Below are positions 1 to 12,762 of a stretch of 64,000 nt of DNA, piece after piece. The stretch comes from Trabulsiella odontotermitis. GTDB taxonomy: Bacteria > Pseudomonadota > Gammaproteobacteria > Enterobacterales > Enterobacteriaceae. The stretch covers positions 1,302,001 through 1,366,000 of the forward strand of contig NZ_CP125781.1 in NCBI RefSeq assembly GCF_030053895.1, given 5' to 3'. The notes below the pieces were generated by a model that did no database searches, was not told where the DNA came from, and was given only the letters and a program-made list of their open reading frames with translations. How positions within the stretch are numbered: position 1 is the stretch's first letter; the number at the start of each line of letters is the position of its first letter. The position numbers and the translations under genes are program-made.

Positions 1-608
<608 letters not shown>

Positions 609-692
609 CCTGAAAGAACCTGCCTCTGAAGTGCTCACACAGATTGTCTGATGAAAAGTGAATAGCAAGGCGTCTTGCGAAGCAGACTTTGT

Positions 693-768
693 GTCCCCTT
701 CGTCTAGAGGCCCAGGACACCGCCCTTTCACGGCGGTAACAGGGGTTCGAATCCCCTAGGGGACGCCA
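693..768 (+). tRNA. gltW: tRNA-Glu (anticodon TTC) in the 16S-23S spacer
   Basis: A 76-base tRNA with encoded CCA end lies between 16S and 23S. The acceptor stem GTCCCCT pairs with AGGGGAC, the anticodon loop reads CTTTCAC with TTC as anticodon, and the T loop is GGTTCGAATCC. It decodes GAA/GAG. A tRNA-Glu spacer is one of the two spacer classes of enteric rrn operons; together with kgtP downstream it matches the position of E. coli rrnG, hence the symbol by position. Confidence 0.98.
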
Positions 769-1092
769 CTTGCGCGGTAATGTGTGAAAGGCGTTGCCCA
801 CTGATATCTCAAAACTGACTCAGTGAGTCATGTTTGAGATATTTGCTCTTTAAAAATCTGGATCAAGCTGAAAATTGAAACACTGAATAGTCGAAAGATT
901 ATTCGTGAGTCTCTCAAATTTTCGCAATCAGAAGACAACACTGTCAGAGGTGATGTGAGCGAAGTGAAGACAAGGCGTACCGCACGTAGCGAGCGCAGTG
1001 GACTTAATGTCCATGAGCATCGCGAGTACGGAACAACGCAGTATTCACGACGCGCAACAAGCCGGACAGAACAAGACATCTTCGGGTTGTGA
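769..1092 (+). other. tRNA-23S spacer with boxA-like element and pre-23S processing arm
   Basis: About 320 bases without a gene. It contains TGCTCTTTAA at 844-853, the boxA-type antitermination signal of rrn spacers, to which NusB/NusE and associated factors bind. The end of the spacer (about 1070-1098) is complementary to the sequence after the 23S gene (about 3989-4018), giving the long stem cut by RNase III to release pre-23S rRNA. No protein-coding sequence is evident. Confidence 0.75.
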
Positions 1093-3999
<2,907 letters not shown>

Positions 4000-4061
4000 A
4001 CAACGCCGAAGATGTTTTGGCGATGAGAGATGATTTTCAGCCTGATACAGATAACAGAATT

Positions 4062-4181
4062 TGCCTGGCGGCTTTAGCGCGGTGGTCCCACCTGACCCCA
4101 TGCCGAACTCAGAAGTGAAACGCCGTAGCGCCGATGGTAGTGTGGGGCTTCCCCATGTGAGAGTAGGACACTGCCAGGCAT
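4062..4181 (+). rRNA. rrf: 5S ribosomal RNA
   Basis: A 120-base 5S gene starts TGCCTGGCGG and ends CTGCCAGGCAT, so the two ends form the terminal helix I. It lies 62 bases after 23S. Its 3' half differs from the E. coli consensus at a few positions (GGGGCTTCCCC and TAGGACACTGCC). It is followed directly by the operon terminator. Confidence 0.98.
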
Positions 4182-4194
4182 TAATTAGGTGAAG

Positions 4195-4221
4195 AGGCCA
4201 TCCGGAAGGATGGCCTTTTTG
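4195..4221 (+). terminator. rRNA operon rho-independent terminator
   Basis: A perfect 9-bp stem AGGCCATCC / GGATGGCCT with a GGAA tetraloop is followed by TTTTTG. It begins 14 bases after 5S and closely resembles the first terminator of E. coli rrn operons. Confidence 0.93.
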
Positions 4222-4417
4222 CGTTTTTGTCTGTCAAAAAACTAGCGTCCCCACCTGCGTAAAATCCTGATTCGTGATCCTGCTAACAGAATTCGTGATC
4301 ATAGTCGCATACTTGAAAGTAACAATTATGTAACATTTTTGCCACTTATTTTATCATCTTAGTGGCGTGCAACGTCCAACGAGACAAGCATCCATCTTTG
4401 GCAGGAGAACGATGACA

Positions 4418-5716
4418 ATGACCGAAACGAGCATAGCTGCGCGTGATTCATTGACGGGCAGCGATACCCGGCGACGGGTGTGGGCGATTGTCGGCGCCTC
4501 TTCAGGCAATCTGGTGGAATGGTTTGATTTCTATGTCTATTCGTTCTGCTCTCTTTATTTCGCCCATATCTTTTTCCCCGCAGGCAACACCACCACGCAA
4601 TTGTTGCAAACGGCTGGCGTATTCGCCGCCGGATTTTTGATGCGCCCGATAGGTGGCTGGCTGTTCGGTCGTATCGCCGATCGCCACGGACGTAAAAAAT
4701 CCATGTTGATTTCTGTCTGCATGATGTGTTTTGGTTCATTGGTGATCGCCTGCCTGCCAGGCTACGCCACGATTGGCACCTGGGCGCCGGCGCTGTTACT
4801 GCTGGCCCGGTTGTTCCAGGGATTGTCGGTCGGAGGAGAATATGGCACCAGCGCGACTTATATGAGTGAAGTCGCCGTGGAAGGACGCAAAGGATTTTAC
4901 GCCTCTTTCCAGTATGTCACGCTGATTGGCGGACAACTGCTGGCCCTGCTGGTTGTTGTCGTCTTACAACAGATCCTGAGCAGTGAAGATCTCCATGCCT
5001 GGGGCTGGCGGATCCCGTTTGCACTGGGTGCGGTGCTGGCCATTGTCGCGCTGTGGCTGCGTCGTCAACTGGATGAAACCTCACAAAAAGAGACCCGTAC
5101 ACTGAAAGAGGCTGGCTCGTTCAAGGGATTGTGGCGTAATCGTAAGGCGTTCCTGATGGTGCTGGGTTTTACTGCCGGTGGATCGCTGACGTTTTACACC
5201 TTCACCACCTATATGCAGAAGTATCTGGTCAATACCGCCGGAATGAGCGCAAACACCGCCAGCATCCTGATGACAGTCGCGCTGTTCGTGTTCATGCTGA
5301 TCCAGCCGCTCATCGGTGCGTTGTCAGACAGGATTGGCCGCCGGACATCCATGCTCATCTTTGGCGGCATGGCGACAGTATGTACCGTTCCCATATTGTC
5401 CGCGCTGCAGAGTGTGACATCTCCCGTGGCTGCATTCGCGTTAGTGATGTGCGCGCTGCTTATCGTCAGCTTCTATACCTCGATAAGCGGCATCCTGAAA
5501 GCCGAGATGTTTCCGGCACAGGTCAGGGCACTGGGGGTTGGTCTGTCGTATGCGGTAGCGAATGCGCTGTTTGGCGGATCGGCAGAATATGTCGCGCTGT
5601 CCCTGAAATCAGTTGGCATTGAGTCGGCGTTTTTCTGGTATGTGACCCTGATGGGTGCGCTGGCGTTCCTGGTGTCGCTGATGCTGCACGCGAAGGGAAA
5701 AGGGCTACGTCTCTAG
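4418..5716 (+). CDS. kgtP: Alpha-ketoglutarate/H+ symporter KgtP
   Basis: This inner-membrane carrier of the major facilitator superfamily (metabolite:H+ symporter branch) imports 2-oxoglutarate with protons. The 432-residue product has 12 hydrophobic segments. The motif GRIADRHGRKKS follows TM2 and its repeat SDRIGRRTS lies in the C-terminal half; GASSGNLVEWFDFYVYSF near residue 30 is typical of the branch. The start is the second ATG after the Shine-Dalgarno AGGAG (4403-4407), at 10-base spacing; it gives exactly the E. coli length, while the ATG six bases upstream is too close. It is a single gene after the rrn terminator and ends 3 bases before yfiM, which runs towards it. Confidence 0.95.
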   Translation: MTETSIAARDSLTGSDTRRRVWAIVGASSGNLVEWFDFYVYSFCSLYFAHIFFPAGNTTTQLLQTAGVFAAGFLMRPIGGWLFGRIADRHGRKKSMLISVCMMCFGSLVIACLPGYATIGTWAPALLLLARLFQGLSVGGEYGTSATYMSEVAVEGRKGFYASFQYVTLIGGQLLALLVVVVLQQILSSEDLHAWGWRIPFALGAVLAIVALWLRRQLDETSQKETRTLKEAGSFKGLWRNRKAFLMVLGFTAGGSLTFYTFTTYMQKYLVNTAGMSANTASILMTVALFVFMLIQPLIGALSDRIGRRTSMLIFGGMATVCTVPILSALQSVTSPVAAFALVMCALLIVSFYTSISGILKAEMFPAQVRALGVGLSYAVANALFGGSAEYVALSLKSVGIESAFFWYVTLMGALAFLVSLMLHAKGKGLRL

Positions 5717-5719
5717 CGG

Positions 5720-6043
5720 TTACTGATGCGCCAGTTGCCAGACGGCAAACCCCGTTGTGGCGCCGGCGACATCCCAGGCAAAATCTTTCCAGCTCCAGCC
5801 GCTTCCTGCCGGGCGGCTGTCCCACAACTCTTTACCCGCCCCGAGACTGACAGAAAACAGCAACCCAATTGCCGCGCTGCGATCGCGGCTGATGCCCTGA
5901 TGCTGCGCGTATTCATTGCCTGCGGCAGAGAGCATGGCAGACGCGAGAAAATGCTGCGCCTTATCCTGCCCGGCCCACGGGTCATTCGCCATATGGCTAC
6001 AGCCGCTGAGGAATAACACTGTGAAAAGCAACAAGATGCGCAT
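5720..6043 (-). CDS. yfiM: Small lipoprotein YfiM
   Basis: A 107-residue predicted lipoprotein. The N terminus MRILLLF is followed by a hydrophobic stretch and the lipobox LSGC, with Cys15 as lipidation site; the residue after the cysteine is Ser, so outer-membrane sorting is expected. The rest has conserved GQDKAQHF and WSWKDFAWDVAG segments; the function is unknown. An upstream in-frame start six codons earlier would spoil the signal peptide, so the second is chosen. It shares its direction with pssA, which ends 51 bases upstream, and converges on kgtP with 3 bases between the stops. Confidence 0.88.
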   Translation of the reverse strand: MRILLLFTVLFLSGCSHMANDPWAGQDKAQHFLASAMLSAAGNEYAQHQGISRDRSAAIGLLFSVSLGAGKELWDSRPAGSGWSWKDFAWDVAGATTGFAVWQLAHQ

Positions 6044-6094
6044 GAGGCGGGCTGACTCCATAAGAAAAGGCCCCGGATGAGCGGGGCCAGAAAA

Positions 6095-7450
6095 TTACAG
6101 AATACGGCTGATCAGCTTGTCTATTCGGATCCGGCGCAGACGGCGGATCAGCTTACGCACTTTCACCGGGTAATCGGCGATGCTTTGCAGATCGCGATAA
6201 TGTTTCACCACGGTGGTATGCGTGCGGATCAGTTCCAGCTCTTTTTGACGGGATGCCGCCAGCTGATGTTGCGGATCGTGGATGAGGATGGCGTTCTCGA
6301 GATCCAGTCGCCAGGCGCGCGGGTTGAGATTATTGCCCGTCAGCAGCATCCATTCGTCATCCACCCACATGCCTTTCAGATGATAAGTGTTGTCATCATC
6401 TTTCCATAAACGAACCACGAGCTGATCGGTGTTTACGTAGTATTGCAGGCGGCTGAGGAAGCGACGCAGGTTGATCTCATAGAGATACGGCAGGGCGCCG
6501 ATAATCTTGAACGGCTGATCTTCCGGGATATAAAAATCATTGGCGGTTTTGTCGCCAACGATAATCTCCACTTTTTTCCCTTCCCGCAGTAGCTGGATGA
6601 TATTACGCACCAGCAGGGCAGGCAGGTTGAAATACGGTGTGCAGATGGTGAGCTTATGCTCCGCACAGGGCATCAAATGGAAGATGGTTTTATTCAGGAC
6701 GCTTGATTTGCCCAGCCCGACCAGCGGCGTGACTGAAAGCTGTTCGTTATCGGCATCGCCCTGATAGTGATAGCCGGTATCGCGCAATTCCTGACGATAC
6801 AGACGCACGTCGTTTTTGATTTCCGGGCTTCTCGGGCGATCAGGCTTATCCAGACGATGAACGCCACGCCCTTGCACGAGATTGCTATCGGCCCAGTTAA
6901 ACATGATGTCCGCCATCTGCTGATTACGCACGCAGTGGTAACGGTCGTAGCGGTACTTATCATGCTGATGCAGGTAGACGTCATTCAGGCTGGCGCCGCT
7001 GTAGAGCACACAATCATCAATGATAAAACCTTTGAAATGCAGCACGCCCAGCGCTTCACGGGTATTGACCGGCACGCCATAAACAGGCACATCGACGCCT
7101 GCGTTTTCCTGTGCCATACGGCAATACCAGTCCGCGTTGGTGTTCGATGCCGCCGCACCGATACGGCCACGCTGCGCCCGATGCCAGTCGACCAGCACGC
7201 GGACGTCTAATTCAGGGCGTTGACGTTTGGCGTCATACAGCGCTTGCAAAATACCCTTGCCACCGTCGTCCTGCTCAAGATAAAGCGCAACGATACAGAT
7301 ACGATGCGTGGCGCTGGCAATCTTCGCCAGCAGGGCTTCCCGAAAATCCGCGGGAGCGTAAAAAAACTCGACATCATCAACTGACTGAGAGAGCTTAGGT
7401 AGTTGAGCAAGGTGTTGTTGATGTTTATTTCGCTTAAATTTTGACAACAT
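6095..7450 (-). CDS. pssA: CDP-diacylglycerol--serine O-phosphatidyltransferase PssA
   Basis: Phosphatidylserine synthase joins CDP-diacylglycerol and L-serine, the committed step to phosphatidylethanolamine. It is a peripheral enzyme of the phospholipase D superfamily. The 451-residue protein carries two HKD motifs: HFKGFIID around residue 138 and HLKGMWVD around residue 357. The C terminus is very basic (RKLIRRLRRIRIDKL), in keeping with binding to acidic membrane lipid. The ATG at 7450 is chosen over the preceding in-frame GTG because it restores the E. coli length. No convincing promoter was identified in the 110 bases upstream. Confidence 0.97.
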   Translation of the reverse strand: MLSKFKRNKHQQHLAQLPKLSQSVDDVEFFYAPADFREALLAKIASATHRICIVALYLEQDDGGKGILQALYDAKRQRPELDVRVLVDWHRAQRGRIGAAASNTNADWYCRMAQENAGVDVPVYGVPVNTREALGVLHFKGFIIDDCVLYSGASLNDVYLHQHDKYRYDRYHCVRNQQMADIMFNWADSNLVQGRGVHRLDKPDRPRSPEIKNDVRLYRQELRDTGYHYQGDADNEQLSVTPLVGLGKSSVLNKTIFHLMPCAEHKLTICTPYFNLPALLVRNIIQLLREGKKVEIIVGDKTANDFYIPEDQPFKIIGALPYLYEINLRRFLSRLQYYVNTDQLVVRLWKDDDNTYHLKGMWVDDEWMLLTGNNLNPRAWRLDLENAILIHDPQHQLAASRQKELELIRTHTTVVKHYRDLQSIADYPVKVRKLIRRLRRIRIDKLISRIL

Positions 7451-7560
7451 CACAGTGCAATTCTTCTCTGTTTATTGAAGGGTCCTCTGTACCATGCAGA
7501 CGACAGAAGCGAACAATAATACCACCACTACTGGCTAAAGTGGTCAACATTTCCAGCGAC

Positions 7561-10224
7561 TTACTTACCATCGCCAGCAGACGCCAGTTTAAGCGTTAAG
7601 CCAACGATACCTTCCTCCAGTTGAATGTCCACCTCGAAACCCAACTTACGCGCCAGCGCCACCATGCCCTGATTATGAGGCATTGTGATCCCCGTGAGTC
7701 GTACCAGACCGTGGTCGCGGGCATAGCCAATCAGTTTTTCCAACAGCATGCGCCCCAGACCTAATCCTTTCAGATCCGAACGCACCAGCACGGCGAATTC
7801 TGCATCCGTATTATCAGGATCGGAAATCGCACGCGCGACACCGAGGATCTCCGGCTCGCTACCAGTAAGCCGCACTGCGACAAAGGCCATTTCTCGATCG
7901 TAGTCGATCTGGGTCATGTTGGCTAAATCGTCATGGGTAAATTCGTTGATCTCGCTGAAGTAGCGATAGTAGAGATCTTCCTTCGTCACTTGGGCGATAA
8001 ACCGCTGTAGCGCGGGCTCATCTTCCGGCAGGATCGGCCGAAACAGGCAGCGCTCGCCGTTTTTCATCTCGACCCATTGTTCCAGTTGTTGCGGATAAGG
8101 GCGTACCGCCAGTCGACTTTCACTGTCGCCTTCAAACGGCGCAATCTCCAGCGTGACGTCCAGGGCAGTAAATTCGCCGCCTGACGCCAGTAAAGGATGA
8201 ATGTCGAGACGCTGGATTTCCGGGCAATCCACAATCAGGTTGGAGACCTGCACCAGCAACTGGCTCAGCCCGGCGACGTCCAGCGGACGCAACGCGCTGC
8301 GACCGCGGATCTTTTTATTTTTGATCGCCTGAATCACCAGATAACGGGCGAGGTTCATGTTCAGCGGCGGCAACGCGACGGCGGCCTGATCCTGTGCGCG
8401 CCATTCCACTCCACCTTCGCCGAGCATAATCAGCGGGCCAAACACCGGATCGTGCTCAACGACGACCCGTAATTCCTGAGCGCCCGCACGGTTCGCCATA
8501 CTTTGTACCAGCAGGCCATGAATGCGCGCCTGCGGCCACGTCATTTTTACGCGGTCGAGCATCGCATCAGCCGCACGCTGGACTTCAGCCGCCGTGCGCA
8601 GATAGAGCATGACGCCTTGTACTTCCGATTTATGCGGAATATCGGGTGAGCGCAATTTCAGCGCCACCGGATAACCAATCTGTTCGGCAATATGCACCGC
8701 CTCCGTGCTGTCGGCCGCAATCCAGGTCGGCAACGTGTGCAGACCGTAAGCCTTCAGTACCGGCTGGACTTCATGCGTGTCGAGTGAGGTTGCGCCATCG
8801 GCGATGGCCTTCTGCAGCAGGATATGCGCTTGCGCCGCATTGGCCGTCAGGTTCAGCGGGATCGTCGGCGTTTCACGCAGTTGTTTCTGGTTTCGACGAT
8901 ATTCAACCATGTGCATAAAGGCGGTTATTGTCCCTTCCGGCGTGCGATAAGTAGGAATACCGGCGTCGCTAAACAGGCGCCGCGCCTCTTGCGAGGAATA
9001 TTCACCGCACCAGTTGGTCAGAACGCTCACATATTTGCCGCGTGGATGTTTTTTCACGGCGTCAATCAGCGCCAGTGCACTTTCTGTTCCGGGTGACGCG
9101 GCGCTGGGGGCATGGATCACCAGTAAGGCATCAAAGTCCTGGCTGTCCAGGAGGATATTGATCGCCGAGGTATAATGCTCGCTGAACGCGTCATCGCGTA
9201 AATCCAGCGGGTTAGCCACCTCCACGCCGTCATGCAGCGTCTGGCGTAGCCGCGCAAGCGTCTCTTCGCTCAGCGTCGCCAGCTTACCGTTGCGTAGCCA
9301 GAGCTCATCCAGCGCCAGTGCCGCGGGTGCCGCGCCGTTGCTGACGATCATCAGCTTGTCGCCGCGCAGCGGGCGCATATGGCTAAGGGTTTCAACGGCC
9401 GAAAAGAGTTCGTGCGTGTCCTGCACACGCAGTAAACCCGCGCGCTGAATAGCGGCATCCCACGCGGGATCAATACCTGAGTTCACATGCAACAGGCGCT
9501 GTGCGTCCGGGCTGCGGCCGCTTTTAATCACCAGAATGGGTTTATTCCGCGAGGCGCTACGGGCGGCGGAAACGAACCGGCGCGCATCGCTGAGATGTTC
9601 CAGATAGAGCAGAATGGCGCTGGTTTTGGTATCGCGGGCAAGATAGTCGAGCAAATCATCGACGTCGATATCCAGACTGTCGCCGAGAGCGATGAAGTAA
9701 GAAAACCCCATCTCCCGTTGCTGCGCCCAGTCAAGGATTGTGTTAGACACGGCGGCGGACTGCGAAATAAACGCCAGCTTGCCAGGGCGAATCGGTACTG
9801 GTGAAAAACTGGCGTTCAGCCCCTGCCAGGGCGCCAGCAATCCGAGACTGTTTGGCCCTAAAAGCCTCATCTGATAACGGCGAGCACAGACTTTCAGTTC
9901 GGCAAATTGTTCCGGTGGCGAGGAGAGGATAATGCAGGTTTTGCATCCCTTTTCGCCTAGCGCTTCCAGTAAGGCCAGATTTCGTTTCGCATGAGTGCAG
10001 AGCACCGCCAGATCGGGCGTAAACGGCAGGCTGTCGATATCCGGCCAGGCGAGAACGCCCAACACCGCCTTCCAGTTCGGCGTAACGGGCAACACCGGGC
10101 CGCTGAAGCCGCCGGACAACAAATTGCGCATCATCAGATAACCGGCACGCTGAGGCTTCATTGAGGCGCCAATGACGGCGATAGATTTGGGTCGAAGTAG
10201 CGCTTCCAGGCCACGTTGGCTCAT
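7561..10224 (-). CDS. pat: Protein lysine acetyltransferase Pat (YfiQ/PatZ)
   Basis: This enzyme acetylates lysines of metabolic enzymes such as acetyl-CoA synthetase, using acetyl-CoA. The 887-residue product joins an inactive ADP-forming acyl-CoA synthetase-like part (CoA-binding domain at the N terminus with SIAVIGAS near residue 14, then ligase-like and ATP-grasp-like domains to about residue 700) to a C-terminal GNAT acetyltransferase domain of about 160 residues with the acetyl-CoA loop GLGLGRMLLEKL. Length and architecture match E. coli PatZ (886). It lies 33 bases after tapT in the same direction, so the two are probably co-transcribed. Confidence 0.96.
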   Translation of the reverse strand: MSQRGLEALLRPKSIAVIGASMKPQRAGYLMMRNLLSGGFSGPVLPVTPNWKAVLGVLAWPDIDSLPFTPDLAVLCTHAKRNLALLEALGEKGCKTCIILSSPPEQFAELKVCARRYQMRLLGPNSLGLLAPWQGLNASFSPVPIRPGKLAFISQSAAVSNTILDWAQQREMGFSYFIALGDSLDIDVDDLLDYLARDTKTSAILLYLEHLSDARRFVSAARSASRNKPILVIKSGRSPDAQRLLHVNSGIDPAWDAAIQRAGLLRVQDTHELFSAVETLSHMRPLRGDKLMIVSNGAAPAALALDELWLRNGKLATLSEETLARLRQTLHDGVEVANPLDLRDDAFSEHYTSAINILLDSQDFDALLVIHAPSAASPGTESALALIDAVKKHPRGKYVSVLTNWCGEYSSQEARRLFSDAGIPTYRTPEGTITAFMHMVEYRRNQKQLRETPTIPLNLTANAAQAHILLQKAIADGATSLDTHEVQPVLKAYGLHTLPTWIAADSTEAVHIAEQIGYPVALKLRSPDIPHKSEVQGVMLYLRTAAEVQRAADAMLDRVKMTWPQARIHGLLVQSMANRAGAQELRVVVEHDPVFGPLIMLGEGGVEWRAQDQAAVALPPLNMNLARYLVIQAIKNKKIRGRSALRPLDVAGLSQLLVQVSNLIVDCPEIQRLDIHPLLASGGEFTALDVTLEIAPFEGDSESRLAVRPYPQQLEQWVEMKNGERCLFRPILPEDEPALQRFIAQVTKEDLYYRYFSEINEFTHDDLANMTQIDYDREMAFVAVRLTGSEPEILGVARAISDPDNTDAEFAVLVRSDLKGLGLGRMLLEKLIGYARDHGLVRLTGITMPHNQGMVALARKLGFEVDIQLEEGIVGLTLKLASAGDGK

Positions 10225-10257
10225 ACCGGTCTCCTTTGCACAAGTGACCGGATGATT

Positions 10258-10956
10258 CTAAACGCTTTCTTCCATTTCTGCTGTGACGCTTCCCTTATGC
10301 TGCGTTTTTCCTGCCAGATAGCGCGAGCGAAAGCGACCAAAATGATCCCCAAGCGCGGCGGCAGCATCGGTGTCGCCTGCCAGATCCAGCAACGCGACAG
10401 CCACTTCCGCGGTACAGTATTGCCCTTCAGCATGCACTTCCCGTAGCCGGTACGCCGACACGCGCGACAGATCGACTGAAATCAGCGGTAGGTTATCGAG
10501 CCACGGGCTTTTGCGGAACATTTTCCGTGCTTCGGTCCAGGTACCGTCAAGCATGATAAACAGTGGCGGCTTACCGCTGGCCGGCGTGCTGATCACCTGA
10601 CGATCGGGCCCGGCGTACGAGGCCGGGAACACCACCACGGGCTGATAATCCGGGTTATGCACCAGATCCAGCAAAGCTTGCGGCGGCGTGGTTCGCGACC
10701 ATTGAAACGCTTCGGTGTCGGGCAGAATATCCGCGATGAGCCGCCCGGTATTGCTTGGTTTCATCGGCTCGGTATCGAACATCACCAGGCAAAAACGGCT
10801 TCTGGCGTGGGCGGTGGTGAGGGTATCGCACAAACACTGTCTGAGCGGCAGCAGGCAACGCTGACACCGACGAATTCGGTTTCCTCTGGCGAGAAAAGGG
10901 CGGGTGGCACGCGCAAGGCGTTCCGCGCGTAATCTGAGAACGGCGTTATCGGTCAT
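10258..10956 (-). CDS. tapT: tRNA-uridine aminocarboxypropyltransferase TapT (YfiP)
   Basis: A DTW-domain enzyme that transfers the 3-amino-3-carboxypropyl group of S-adenosylmethionine to U47 of several tRNAs (acp3U47). The 232-residue protein shows a cysteine cluster CQRCLLPLRQCLC near residue 31 and the family motif DGTW near residue 138. Function is inferred from the characterised E. coli homologue. It is upstream of pat with 33 bases between them; the coupling to a lysine acetyltransferase is conserved in enterics but unexplained. Confidence 0.92.
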   Translation of the reverse strand: MTDNAVLRLRAERLARATRPFLARGNRIRRCQRCLLPLRQCLCDTLTTAHARSRFCLVMFDTEPMKPSNTGRLIADILPDTEAFQWSRTTPPQALLDLVHNPDYQPVVVFPASYAGPDRQVISTPASGKPPLFIMLDGTWTEARKMFRKSPWLDNLPLISVDLSRVSAYRLREVHAEGQYCTAEVAVALLDLAGDTDAAAALGDHFGRFRSRYLAGKTQHKGSVTAEMEESV

Positions 10957-10992
10957 GGGTGTCTGGCAGAAAAAACGCCATTGTCGCAGAGG

Positions 10993-11019
10993 TTAAAACG
11001 GGGCACAAGTTGTGCCCCG
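10993..11019 (-). terminator. Rho-independent terminator of trxC
   Basis: A perfect 9-bp stem CGGGGCACA / TGTGCCCCG with a 3-base loop lies just after the trxC stop and, read on the minus strand, is followed by CGTTTTAACC. It separates trxC from tapT. Confidence 0.8.
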
Positions 11020-11025
11020 GCAGGA

Positions 11026-11451
11026 TCAGGATGGCGTGGCCTCGTTCAGCCAGTTGTCAAACGGCGCTTTCGGCACGGCACCATTCAACATATCAATCAC
11101 TTCGCCATTCTTGAAAATCATGATGGTTGGAATACTGCGAATACGAAACCGGGCACTCAGCTCGCGTTCCGCTTCAGTATTCACTTTTACAAAGCGCATT
11201 TTTCCGCTGCGCTCTTCCGCGACATCTTCAAAGATCGGCGCAAAGCTTTTGCAGGGGCCGCACCACGGCGCCCAGAAATCGACCACGACAGGAAGATCGT
11301 CTTTCAGCAGTTTATCCAGTGTTGCGTCGGTGGCATGGATCACGTCACCATCAAACAGGTCGTGACCACAGCGTCCACACTTCGCTGCATCGTTAAGACG
11401 ATCGTCGGGGATGCGGTTGAGCGCCTGACAGCTGGCACAAACGGTATTCAT
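11026..11451 (-). CDS. trxC: Thioredoxin 2
   Basis: A cytosolic disulfide reductase of the oxidative stress response. The 141-residue protein has an N-terminal zinc-binding extension with two CxxC motifs (CASC near residue 5 and CGRC near residue 26) and a thioredoxin fold with the active site WCGPC near residue 64. The reading frame is open for 32 more codons upstream, but the ATG at 11451 has a GAGG Shine-Dalgarno sequence 6-7 bases before it and gives the family length (139 in E. coli). In E. coli the gene is OxyR-controlled; I did not identify an OxyR site here. Confidence 0.96.
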   Translation of the reverse strand: MNTVCASCQALNRIPDDRLNDAAKCGRCGHDLFDGDVIHATDATLDKLLKDDLPVVVDFWAPWCGPCKSFAPIFEDVAEERSGKMRFVKVNTEAERELSARFRIRSIPTIMIFKNGEVIDMLNGAVPKAPFDNWLNEATPS

Positions 11452-11657
11452 AACTAACCTCGGGTCTGAAAGGGCAACGGCATCACGCCGCGGCCAGATT
11501 GTTTCGATAATGTTACATATTATCGGCGAAGGCGCGTAAATGGACAAAGTGGTTTATTCAATGAGTACAATAGTCATAGTCTTTTGTAGGAAGTCATGGC
11601 GAAGCGCGACCACATCGGGTAATCTTCGCGCTTCGCGCAGCGCAGGTGGAGAAAGAG

Positions 11658-12728
11658 ATGAACGACGAACTGAAGAATAAAAGCGGCAAGGTCAAAGTGA
11701 TGTATGTCCGCAGTGATGATGACTCGGATAAACGCACCCAGAATCCGCGTACCGGAAAGGGTGGAGGGCGCTCTGGCGCTTCCCGTACTGAAGGTGGTCG
11801 TCGTCCGACGCGTGAGGGTAAATCCACGCAACCTGCGCGTGAGCGCAACCGCGATCGCAATGATCGTAGCGACCGCGATCGTGATGCCTCCCCGTGGCGT
11901 ACCGTTTCCCGTGCGCCGGGGGATGACACTCCAGCGAAACCAGATCACGGCGGTATCAGCGGTAAAAGTTTTATCGATCCGGAAGTGCTGCGCCGTCAGC
12001 GGGCCGAAGAGACGCGTGTGTATGGCGAAAATGCCTGCCAGGCGCTGTTTCAGAGTCGCCCGGATTCTATCGTTCGCGCCTGGTTTATCCAGAGCGTCAC
12101 GCCGCGTTTTAAAGAAGCGCTGCGCTGGATGGCGGCGAACCGCAAAGCGTATCACGTGGTGGATGATGCGGAGCTGACCAAAGCATCCGGCACTGAACAC
12201 CACGGCGGCGTCTGTTTCCTGATTAAAAAACGTAACGGCACCACGGTGAAACAGTGGGTGAGCCAGGCGGCAGAAGATGATTGCGTACTGGCGCTGGAAG
12301 ATGTCGGCAACCCGCACAACCTTGGCGCGATGATGCGCAGTTGTGCCCACTTCGGCGTAAAAGGCGTAGTGGTACAGGATGCGGCGCTGCTGGAATCCGG
12401 TGCGGCGATCCGTACCGCAGAAGGGGGGGCCGAGCACGTCGAGCCGATCACCGGCGACAGCTTCATCGAGACGCTGGATCAGTTCCGCAACGCGGGTTAC
12501 ACCATCGTCTCCACCTCCAGCCACAAAGGCACGCCGCTGTTTAACGCCACACTGCCGAAGAAAATGGTGCTGGTGTTGGGTCAGGAACGTGATGGCTTGT
12601 CTGACGCGGCACTGGACAACGCCGATCTGAACGTTTCAATTAATGGCACTGGCCATGTTGAGAGCCTGAACGTCTCCGTCGCGACTGGCGTGTTGCTTGC
12701 CGAATGGTGGCGACAGAACAAAGCCTGA
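11658..12728 (+). CDS. yfiF: SpoU-family RNA 2'-O-methyltransferase-like protein YfiF
   Basis: A 356-residue protein of the TrmH/SpoU (SPOUT) class, expected to methylate a ribose 2'-OH in RNA with S-adenosylmethionine; the target is not known to me. The first ~100 residues are basic and low in complexity (runs of Arg, Asp, Ser). An SpoU substrate-binding domain follows from about residue 105, then the knotted catalytic domain with motif 1 NPHNLGAMMRSCAHFG, motif 2 LVLGQERDGLSD and motif 3 LNVSVATGVLLAEW. The start at 11658 has AGGTGGAG upstream and matches the E. coli N terminus MNDE; an ATG four codons earlier overlaps that ribosome site. The Arg/Asp-rich part is longer than in E. coli (345). 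Confidence 0.93.
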   Translation: MNDELKNKSGKVKVMYVRSDDDSDKRTQNPRTGKGGGRSGASRTEGGRRPTREGKSTQPARERNRDRNDRSDRDRDASPWRTVSRAPGDDTPAKPDHGGISGKSFIDPEVLRRQRAEETRVYGENACQALFQSRPDSIVRAWFIQSVTPRFKEALRWMAANRKAYHVVDDAELTKASGTEHHGGVCFLIKKRNGTTVKQWVSQAAEDDCVLALEDVGNPHNLGAMMRSCAHFGVKGVVVQDAALLESGAAIRTAEGGAEHVEPITGDSFIETLDQFRNAGYTIVSTSSHKGTPLFNATLPKKMVLVLGQERDGLSDAALDNADLNVSINGTGHVESLNVSVATGVLLAEWWRQNKA

Positions 12729-12731
12729 TGT

Positions 12732-12761
12732 AAAAAAGCCAGCGTCTTCGCTGGCTTTTTT
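12732..12761. terminator. Bidirectional terminator between yfiF and ung
   Basis: The stem GCCAGCG / CGCTGGC with a TCTT loop is flanked by six A on the left and six T on the right, so it can end both yfiF and the oppositely directed ung. Confidence 0.88.
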
Positions 12762-12762
12762 A

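Noticed and set aside
693..768. Integration of a mobile element at the tRNA-Glu gene
   Set aside because: The tRNA is intact within the rrn spacer, with no integrase or duplicated 3' end.
11574..12524. 316-codon minus-strand frame across yfiF
   Set aside because: Antisense to conserved SpoU motifs, with composition of a codon shadow.
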